DNA from: an uncultured bacterium
Lineage (GTDB): Bacteria > Bacillota > Clostridia > Lachnospirales > Lachnospiraceae
DNA length: 33,698 nt
Assembly (NCBI GenBank): GCA_947063875.1
Contig: CAMSTY010000039.1
Location: 1-33,698 of the forward strand
Direction: 5' to 3'
The position numbers and the translations under genes were made by a program. Numbering within the stretch: the first letter of the stretch is position 1; each line of letters starts with the position of its first letter. Shown one piece after another: positions 1-5,292 of this stretch. The notes beneath the pieces were generated by a model. It was not told where the DNA came from. It did not search any database and saw nothing but the letters and a program-made list of their open reading frames with translations.

Positions 1-8
1 TATAACCT

Positions 9-30
9 GGAAATATCCAATGATATTTCC
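9..30. other. Short perfect inverted repeat at window edge
   Basis: Arms GGAAATATC (9-17) and GATATTTCC (22-30) are perfectly complementary with a 4-base loop. On the plus strand the first 51 bases can be read as the end of an open frame that stops at TGA 49-51, so a gene tail may enter the window here, but it is too short to identify. The repeat lies just beyond the point where the minus-strand restriction-like gene ends, so it may mark a recombination edge. Function is unknown. Confidence 0.35.
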
Positions 31-85
31 GCTGGCTTTCTAAAAGCTTGACAAACGGGATAATGCTGAAAATAAAACTAATTAA

Positions 86-754
86 TCAGCGGTTCCCTTG
101 ATTTAAAATTTTCTCAATATTATTTAGCGTAGGAATAGTATAATACGGATCAGTTATTTCAAGCTGATACTTTTCTAATATTTTTTGGCTCGTCGGAAAA
201 CTCAAACTATTATCAAATCTAGTAATTTCATCATTTATTCGTTTAAATAAAAACAATCTTCCTGTATCATAATAAATCCCAAGAACAAAAGGACTTTCTG
301 GTTCTTTTATAGCCGCTCTAATTTGAGAACTAAAAACCTGCTCAATAGTTTTATCATTTCTTTTGTATTCAATAACACCAACTGCCATTTCTCGCACTTT
401 TTGTAAAGAATCAACATCTGATGAATCTTTTCTATAATTCCTATAATAATCAATCCATGTAATATCGTTAAAAATTACCGAATCAATTTTGATTGGCTGA
501 GAATGAATATTCCCCTTTGGAAAGTATATTTCGCTTCCCACATAATCCCTACTTGGAATACGCTCAGATTGAACAAGGCTATAAATAAATTGCCATTTAT
601 AATATTCTTCATTAGGCTGTCCATAAACATCTTTAATAGAAATATTTTCTATAAATTTTCCATCTACAGTACAAAAAGATTTTTGTATTATTTTCTTGTT
701 TTGATACATTTCATTGAATTTTATTCTTGCCTGCGAAAAATCCATACTAGCCAT
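86..754 (-). CDS. Truncated HsdR-N-like (PD-(D/E)XK) domain protein, restriction/DNA-methylase type
   Basis: The 222-residue product resembles the N-terminal nuclease-fold domain (HSDR_N type) found at the start of type I restriction subunits and of large N-6 DNA methylase proteins. The expected motif series is visible: Glu75, Asp91 in KIDSVIF, Glu129-x-Lys131 in IEYKR and Gln144 in SSQIRAAI, followed by a YYDTGRLFLFKR strand. Family members normally continue into a helicase or methyltransferase module; here the protein stops right after the domain at NNIEKILNQ, which suggests loss of the 3' part by recombination near position 86. The start ATG at 754 is supported by AAAGGAG nine bases upstream. 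It overlaps the end of a broken winged-helix gene by a few bases, an arrangement typical of a two-gene operon. Alone it cannot be a complete restriction-modification enzyme. The domain call is fairly sure; truncation is inferred from family length. Confidence 0.6.
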   Translation of the reverse strand: MASMDFSQARIKFNEMYQNKKIIQKSFCTVDGKFIENISIKDVYGQPNEEYYKWQFIYSLVQSERIPSRDYVGSEIYFPKGNIHSQPIKIDSVIFNDITWIDYYRNYRKDSSDVDSLQKVREMAVGVIEYKRNDKTIEQVFSSQIRAAIKEPESPFVLGIYYDTGRLFLFKRINDEITRFDNSLSFPTSQKILEKYQLEITDPYYTIPTLNNIEKILNQGNR

Positions 755-1048
755 TTTTCCCTTCTCCTTTAATCTTCATAATACTATCAATTAAACAATA
801 TGCCTTATTTGTAAGTTTGTACCTACCTCTTGTATTCTTATAAAAGTCCACATAACCAGCTTACTTTAATTTATTTATAATGGCATTTGTTTGCATCAAG
901 CTATAACCCACTGTATCTTCAATTTTTTGCTGTATAATAGCTGTAAAAATATGATTTGATTATTTATTTTTTGTTGGTGTTCATACATAATAGTCAATAT
1001 CTGATAATTGTCATTTAAAAACATATCAACATCCTTTAATTTCTCCAT
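747..1048 (-). pseudogene. Broken winged-helix DNA-binding protein upstream of the HsdR-N-like gene
   Basis: Reading the minus strand from ATG 1048 gives MEKLKDVDMFLNDNYQILT and onward. Near the T5 run complementary to 944-948 the frame must shift to keep a sensible protein. The second frame reads QQKIEDTVGYSLMQTNAI, then a TAA (863-861), then AGYVDFYKNTRGRYKLT, a typical recognition helix plus beta-wing. It ends with TAG at 749-747, inside the start of the next gene. One frameshift and one in-frame stop make it a pseudogene. The fold call (MarR-like winged helix) rests on pattern only. Its coupling to the downstream gene suggests it was the regulator of the restriction/methylase unit. Confidence 0.55.
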
Positions 1049-1316
1049 CTTATCACTATTTTTACTGTTTGTATACTTTTTTTTGATAACAACAATTATT
1101 TTCTTCTCGAAAAGACATATATTTTCTCTTATTCCATATTTCAGAACTTAGATAGGGCGCAATCTCGTCATTGGTTATCATTAAACAGTTGTGTTTTTTA
1201 ACATAGACAGGCAGAAGATAAACAATAGCAACCACATACGATAGCAAAAATTTGTAGCCAAAAAAGTTAATACTACAACAAAAACCAGTGCTTTTTTCAA
1301 GCAGGAGATCTGTATA
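1049..1316. other. AT-rich gene-poor stretch, possible membrane-protein remnant
   Basis: A minus-strand frame ending at 1062 contains a hydrophobic run (FLLSYVVAIVYLLPVYV) followed by a polar tail, and stops 13 bases before the start of the broken winged-helix gene. Its upstream part, however, runs antisense through the IS66 remnant and it has no ribosome site, so it is not a credible intact gene. It may be the tail of a membrane-protein gene cut by the insertion. Nothing else is recognisable. Confidence 0.2.
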
Positions 1317-1460
1317 ATGAATAAAAGTACACATGAGATTCGGCTCGCACATTGGAGTCAAATCATCGAACAATGTCAGGGCCGTCCAAAAAAACAAACA
1401 GCGAAACAATCAACGCATGACGGGTTTAAAGCGGCAAGAGGAACGGGAAATATCCCTTGA
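1317..1460 (+). mobile_element. 5' remnant of IS66-family tnpA (accessory transposition protein)
   Basis: The frame starts with ATG 1317 behind AGGAG at good spacing. Its first 31 residues (MNKSTHEIRLAHW, then IIEQCQGRP and QTAKQ) have the pattern of the N-terminus of the small IS66 TnpA protein, which is normally about 100 residues or more. After about position 1409 the similarity ends abruptly and the frame reads 16 unrelated residues to TGA 1458-1460. The rest of tnpA, tnpB and tnpC is absent, and no IS66 end was recognised. The sequence that follows belongs to a sigma-factor relic in another frame, so the break at about 1410 is a recombination junction. Confidence 0.55.
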
Positions 1461-1784
1461 CTATCTGATGCCAGAAATATATTTTGAACTACCTGCTATG
1501 GATAGTCACTTTAAAAAGCAGGACGAGACGACGGTATTTCTTATTTTGGATAAAAAGTGATAGTAGACAATGAACAGTTAACAATAGCATTATCAAAATT
1601 GCCACAATTAAGGCGGGAAGTCCTGTTTCTTTATTGTTTCGTCGGCTATCGTGATGTAGCAATCGGCAGACTGTTTGGGCGTTACAGAAGTTCAATAAAC
1701 AGCCAGAGAAATGTTGAACTAAAACAATCACGAAAAGAATGGGAAAGATTGGAGCATAAGGAACAAGAAGCTAATATCTTTTGA
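1410..1784 (+). pseudogene. Frameshifted ICE/Tn916-type sigma-70-like factor
   Basis: Two overlapping frames together make one protein. The first, from about 1417, reads KRQEEREISLDYLMPEIYF and stops at TGA 1558. The second continues from about 1557 as DNEQLTIALSKLPQLRREV, then LFLYCFVGYRD and IGRLFGRYRSS, ending at TGA 1782-1784. The second part has the sigma region 4 pattern: a LP-x-x-x-REV helix followed by a helix-turn-helix of the kind found in small sigma factors of conjugative transposons. The frameshift sits in an A5 run at 1552-1556. The 5' end is replaced by the IS66 fragment. Its neighbour, the HTH relic at 1771-1959, is the usual partner in such elements. Confident as a relic, moderate on the exact family. 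Confidence 0.6.
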
Positions 1785-1959
1785 AGTAATCGAAAAAACC
1801 ATTACCTGAAAGCCAGAAGCAGTAGACGCAGTATTGCGATATTATACTACACATATCAAATATCTGTCTATATATAAGGGGCGTATCAATGACAATACAA
1901 AGGGCATGTTAAAGCCAAAATTGGCAGAAGCCATATTGAAATTCCGCTTCGACTACTAA
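1771..1959 (+). pseudogene. Broken ICE helix-turn-helix (HTH_16-like) protein
   Basis: The frame reads FEVIEKTIT, an in-frame TGA (1807-1809), then KPEAVDAVLRYYTTHIKYLS, and ends LAEAILKFRFDY before TAA 1957-1959. This is the pattern of the about 70-residue helix-turn-helix protein that follows the small sigma factor in Tn916-like and Lachnospiraceae conjugative elements (phrases such as Y-E-x-I-x-x-A and E-A-V-x-x-V-L-x-H-Y). The TGA falls in the short turn between the first helices. It overlaps the end of the sigma-factor relic, consistent with their usual coupling. No intact start is visible and the gene should be non-functional. Confidence 0.6.
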
Positions 1960-2126
1960 GAAGTAGCAAACTGCTTTCGACCTCAATTTATTATGGGAAA
2001 TGTTACGCAATAAATATTATTTTGTCCTTGATTTATGCGGATTTGCAGGTGTTGAAATAGCGGGGTAAGAGTTTTATATATCAGCCTTCAAAAAACAGAG
2101 TTCTATTGCATAACATTTGAATAATA
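1960..2126. other. Intergenic remnant between pseudogenes and XRE regulator
   Basis: AT-rich sequence with short open stretches (for example one reading KYYFVLDLCGFAGVEIAG) but no start with a ribosome site and no recognisable family. No terminator was found for the minus-strand regulator that ends at 2127. Confidence 0.3.
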
Positions 2127-2870
2127 TTATTCTTTCAGCTTTGCTATTTTCAGCTGTTCCACTTTTATTTCTAATTCTAAGAATTTTTTCTCTCTTTCAA
2201 AATCACTTTCGCGGATAGATTCATAGCGAGTGTTTATTTCATGAAGAACTGAACTAAATTCATCTATAGTAACACTTTTGATATAATTCTGTTTTTCATC
2301 ATAAGATAGTTCTCTGGGTTTATCATCCGAGATGGTTTGTATTGTCATTCGCGGAACATTAAAATACCGAACGTACTGTAAAATATTAAATAGAATGTAC
2401 TTTAATATATCACTATCCTCACACACCATTATATCAATCAATTCTTTAATAATGTCAGAATAGTTTCTTACTTCTTCTATAGTTTTTTGATTTAAACCGA
2501 GATATGACGAAGCCTGAAAAATATTTTTGTTTTTTATATCTGATATTCCAAAAATATATTCAATATCACACTCTAATATTTTACATAATTTAATCGCTGT
2601 TTGTAAAGTAGGCATTTCTTTATTTAGAGGATTTCTCCATTTTCTAATCTTAGCAGTAGCTTTATTTCTATCGTTAGAATTTTTACAGTTATTTGCTATA
2701 TCAATATCTAATTTTTGTAGAAGTTCAAAATTTTCTCTTGCGGTTCGCTTATCTTGTTTTTCTTCCTTGTGTTTATTCTTTAGCGGAAAACGTTCTTTCA
2801 TCAACTCAGAAAATCTACTTGAAAACATTTCTTTACTTTTTAGGTTATTATTCATGCTAATTTTTTTCAT
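2127..2870 (-). CDS. XRE-like helix-turn-helix regulator with long C-terminal coiled-coil region
   Basis: The product is up to 247 residues, lysine-rich and coded with very AT-rich codons. Residues of about 45-115 fit a Cro/CI-type helix-turn-helix: a KATAKIRKW-type helix followed by MPTLQTAIKLCKILECDIEY, the usual last helices of an XRE domain, and then YIFGISD. The C-terminal half has no recognised ligand domain; its last 60 residues are charged and heptad-like, probably a coiled coil for dimerisation. No convincing ribosome site precedes ATG 2870; internal starts at M6 or M15 (2828) remain possible. It is divergent from the small toxin-like gene at 2975, so it may control itself, that gene or the lost mobile element. 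Family call is good; target genes are unknown. Confidence 0.6.
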   Translation of the reverse strand: MKKISMNNNLKSKEMFSSRFSELMKERFPLKNKHKEEKQDKRTARENFELLQKLDIDIANNCKNSNDRNKATAKIRKWRNPLNKEMPTLQTAIKLCKILECDIEYIFGISDIKNKNIFQASSYLGLNQKTIEEVRNYSDIIKELIDIMVCEDSDILKYILFNILQYVRYFNVPRMTIQTISDDKPRELSYDEKQNYIKSVTIDEFSSVLHEINTRYESIRESDFEREKKFLELEIKVEQLKIAKLKE

Positions 2871-2974
2871 TAATAGTATTAAATAGAGTGTAAATTAGGG
2901 ATTTTTATTATCTAAAATATATTATATCATAAATACTAAGAAAATAAAAGAATTAAACAGGGAGGAAAATTTAT

Positions 2975-3064
2975 ATGGTCACATATGCGGATATGTTTCA
3001 ATTTGGTATATTCATAGTTGCACTTATTGGTTTATGTCACAATATTTTTAAGCATGGAAAGTAA
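2975..3064 (+). CDS. 29-residue holin-like type I toxin peptide
   Basis: A 30-codon frame from ATG 2975 to TAA 3062-3064 follows a perfect GGAGG nine bases upstream. The peptide begins MVTYADMFQFG, has one hydrophobic membrane span (residues about 8-24) and ends in a short basic tail (KHGK). This is the pattern of the 'putative holin-like toxin' peptides of Firmicutes, which are membrane toxins of the TxpA/Fst type held in check by an antisense RNA. An intrinsic terminator follows five bases after the stop, so the gene forms a compact transcript. The antisense RNA cannot be placed with confidence. It sits beside the XRE regulator in the foreign-looking region, as expected for an addiction module. 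Confidence 0.65.
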   Translation: MVTYADMFQFGIFIVALIGLCHNIFKHGK

Positions 3065-3068
3065 ACGT

Positions 3069-3112
3069 AAAAGGCAAAGAGCAAGGCAATATCCTACTCT
3101 CTGCCTTTTTTG
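3069..3112 (+). terminator. Intrinsic terminator of the toxin-like gene
   Basis: AAAAGGCA (3069-3076) pairs with TGCCTTTT (3102-3109); AGAG/CTCT and GG/CC extend the stem inward, and the right arm merges into a T6 run. In type I toxin loci the toxin 3' region is also where the antisense RNA usually overlaps. Confidence 0.75.
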
Positions 3113-3342
3113 CACCCTGTTTGTCAGTATTGATGATAAGTTAGTTTCTATACTTCCTTAGCACTGTAAAACTCACAGTTTGCAGAGATTCTTATTTAAT
3201 TCTAGAAATATTTTCTTTTGCTAAATTCTGGGAAAGCATATTATATTTTCATTAAATCCTAAAAAATATCATTAAAGGAGAAACAGAATACCCCTTTAGA
3301 AAAAACAAAAGCGAGCACCCTTACCAAAGAAAAAGAGTAGCC
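3113..3342. other. Non-coding AT-rich stretch
   Basis: No start with a ribosome site and no family-like reading was found on either strand. The minus-strand frame that crosses it (3259-3543) begins inside the large palindrome and is judged a by-product of it. The region could contain an antisense regulator of the toxin, but no clear promoter was recognised. Confidence 0.35.
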
Positions 3343-3559
3343 AAAAACAGGCCAGGGGTTGACAGGGTTTGGCGACTTTTGGAGGGGCTTAGTACTTCCT
3401 GGGTAAAAAGGCGGCAGTTGTACGAATCCCATTGAAGTAGCAGCAACGTGCGAAGACACGGCTGCGTAAGAATGTCTCACCGTGACTGCCGCCTTTTTGC
3501 CCTGGAAGCACTTGCCCCGGAAACGGGAGCCAAACCCTGTCAACCCCTGGCCTGTTTTT
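3343..3559. repeat. 217-bp giant inverted-repeat element (MITE-like or structured RNA)
   Basis: Outer arms of 31 bases are perfectly complementary (3343-3373 with 3529-3559; core CAGGGGTTGACAGGG). Inner arms of 14 bases are also perfect (3405-3418, AAAAAGGCGGCAGT, with 3485-3498). The sequences between outer and inner arms are still partly complementary (GGGGC, CTTCC, GGG align), so the whole element folds into a single hairpin with about 75-base arms. The 66-base loop holds its own small hairpin: GCAGC 3440-3444 with GCTGC 3461-3465, and CGTG with CACG inside it. The right arm ends in T6, as an RNA terminator would. A partial extra copy of the arm (TCAACCCCTGGC) lies at 3583-3594. No target-site duplication was seen. 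It is much more GC-rich than its surroundings. Confidence 0.7.
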
Positions 3560-3820
3560 TCAACATACTTTTGAACACATTTTCAACCCCTGGCTTTAGA
3601 AAATTAAGAAAAACCCGCCCATAACTTAAGAAAATAAAGAACAAAAAAATTTTTATGGGAAATGTAGTTGTAAAAAATGTGGAATTCATTATTTTTTCAA
3701 CATGTTTTCTTTCTTTCATCCGCCATTTATCCCGATTTCATAAAAATATCCGTGTGCCAAACTTGTGTTTTTATCAATATTTCTGCAAATTACAGTTGTA
3801 AAATCAAAATAGAATCCACA
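3560..3820. other. Intergenic stretch between palindrome element and amidohydrolase promoter
   Basis: AT-rich and without a credible gene. It contains the extra partial arm copy TCAACCCCTGGC at 3583-3594 and two short TTTTTTCAACAT-like strings (from 3556 and about 3690), hinting at decay or duplication of the palindromic element. A 66-codon frame at 3677 has no ribosome site. Confidence 0.4.
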
Positions 3821-3870
3821 AAAAGCTGTCAATTGGTCAAATTGACAGCTTTTATCAAGTTTGATATTAT
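3821..3870 (+). promoter_or_regulatory. Promoter with palindromic operator for the amidohydrolase-transporter operon
   Basis: TTGACA (3842-3847), a 17-base spacer and TATTAT (3865-3870) form a near-consensus housekeeping promoter 49 bases upstream of the first gene. The -35 box lies in the right arm of a perfect 14-base inverted repeat (AAAAGCTGTCAATT at 3821-3834, AATTGACAGCTTTT at 3840-3853, 5-base spacer). A repressor bound to the palindrome would cover the -35 box. The same repeat could also end transcription arriving from upstream (stem followed by T4). The DeoR-family gene at 11370 is the nearest candidate regulator of this module; that link is inference. Confidence 0.7.
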
Positions 3871-3918
3871 AAAGTAGCATATAATTTAAAATAATAAAGC
3901 AAATATGGGGATGACAGA

Positions 3919-5292
3919 ATGGAAAACAGGAAAAAATTAATCAAAAACGGAAAAGTCGTATTTCCCGATCAGCTTTTGAATGTTTCCCTGCTGATCGAAG
4001 AGGGAAAAATTGCAGCGATTTTAGAAAGGGATACAAAAGCAGAGAGCAACTGGGAAGTCATTGACGCCGCCGGGAAGATCGTAATGCCGGGAATGATCGA
4101 CACCCACAATCATATGTCTGATCCAGGGCCTTTCAATTTCCGGGAGGACTGGTATCACGGCTCTTGCAGCGCTGCCTCCGGTGGTATCACTACGATCTGC
4201 GATATGCCGCTTCCCTCCGAGCCTGCTACGATCAACCGCAGCAGCTTTGAATTGAAAAAACAGGTGGCAGAAGATCAGTCTGTTGTGGATTTCGCTCTCT
4301 GGGGAGGTCTGATCCCCTCCAGTATCAAAGATATGAGAGAAATGCACGATTTGGGTTGTGTGGGTTTTAAGGGTTTTATGTGCTTTGCCACCGAAGATTA
4401 CCCAAGGATATCCGATGGATACCTGGCAGATGGAATGCGGGAAGCCGCTTCCTTCCAGGGATTGATTGCTCTTCACGCCGAAAATGCAGAAGCCGCTGAC
4501 TTAGGCTGCCGTCATTATTCAGAAATGCACTGTGAGGACGAGGCCAGATTTGACGATGCCAGACCCTGGTGGACCGAATACGATGCCATTCAGCGTTCTC
4601 TGCTTTTTGCTGAAATGACCGGCGCCAGAGTTGAAATCTGCCATACTACCATTCATCAGGGAATGGAGCTGTTAAAGAATGCCAAGAAAAAGGGGGATGC
4701 CGTATACGTGGAAACCTGTCCTCATTATCTGATCTTTGACCATGATATTCTGAGGGAAAAGAAATCTTTTGCCAAATGTACCCCACCCTTCCGCAGCCGG
4801 GAAAATGTAGAAAAACTCTGGGATTATGTAAAGGATGGAACCGTTGATGTAATCGGCTCTGACCATGGCCCCTTTACAGATGAGGAAAAGGTGCTGAAGA
4901 AGGATTTCTGGAAGGAGTACTGCGGCTTTGGCTGCAACGATGTGGTCATGGCTGCTCTGATTTCCGAGGGCGTTCACAAAAGAGGTTTATCCTGGACACG
5001 TCTGGCGGAACTCACCTCAGGAAATGCAGCCAAAATGCTGGGATTGTTCCCAAGAAAGGGAAACCTGATGCCTGGAGCAGATGCGGATATTATTTTTGTA
5101 GATCCCAATATGGTGTGGACCTACGACGGAAGCAAATCCTTCTCAAAGACCAAGAGCGTCAACGGGCCTTATCAGGGAATGGAACTAAAGGGCCGGGTAA
5201 CTGACACCTTCCTGCGGGGAGAACACATTTATGGAGACAATCAGCTTCTGTGTAAAGCGGGAGCAGGAAAATACATAAAAACCGGGAGGTGA
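3919..5292 (+). CDS. Cyclic amidohydrolase (dihydropyrimidinase/allantoinase-like)
   Basis: The 457-residue protein belongs to the metal-dependent amidohydrolase family that opens cyclic amide rings (dihydropyrimidinase, hydantoinase, allantoinase, dihydroorotase). Visible metal-centre residues are His63 and His65 (DTHNH), the Lys151 expected to be carboxylated (GFKGFM), His186 (LHAEN), His242 (CHTT) and Asp315 (GSDHGPF). Length fits allantoinase and dihydropyrimidinase (about 450-470). The C-terminal LTSGNAAKMLGLFPRKG and GADADI are the usual beta-sandwich segments. It is cytoplasmic. It leads an operon with a BMP-type nucleoside ABC transporter, so the substrate is probably an imported cyclic ureide or reduced pyrimidine; no other allantoin or pyrimidine enzymes are in the window. 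The ribosome site is only GGGG about eight bases before ATG. The family is certain, the substrate is not. Confidence 0.85.
   Translation: MENRKKLIKNGKVVFPDQLLNVSLLIEEGKIAAILERDTKAESNWEVIDAAGKIVMPGMIDTHNHMSDPGPFNFREDWYHGSCSAASGGITTICDMPLPSEPATINRSSFELKKQVAEDQSVVDFALWGGLIPSSIKDMREMHDLGCVGFKGFMCFATEDYPRISDGYLADGMREAASFQGLIALHAENAEAADLGCRHYSEMHCEDEARFDDARPWWTEYDAIQRSLLFAEMTGARVEICHTTIHQGMELLKNAKKKGDAVYVETCPHYLIFDHDILREKKSFAKCTPPFRSRENVEKLWDYVKDGTVDVIGSDHGPFTDEEKVLKKDFWKEYCGFGCNDVVMAALISEGVHKRGLSWTRLAELTSGNAAKMLGLFPRKGNLMPGADADIIFVDPNMVWTYDGSKSFSKTKSVNGPYQGMELKGRVTDTFLRGEHIYGDNQLLCKAGAGKYIKTGR

Noticed and set aside
503..772. 89-codon plus-strand frame antisense to the HsdR-N-like gene
   Set aside because: No ribosome site and composition typical of a reverse-strand shadow of AT-rich coding DNA.
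1549..1562. Programmed -1 frameshift site in the sigma-factor relic
   Set aside because: The heptamer is T-AAA-AAG rather than A-AAA-AAG, so the P-site codon would re-pair badly, and the gene is already missing its 5' end.
1807..1809. TGA in the HTH relic as a selenocysteine codon
   Set aside because: The position is a loop residue where relatives have ordinary amino acids, no SECIS-like hairpin follows, and the neighbouring gene is also broken.
3259..3543. 94-codon minus-strand frame across the giant palindrome
   Set aside because: It starts within the inverted repeat, has no ribosome site, and its coding sense follows from the GC-rich palindrome; better explained as a by-product of the repeat.
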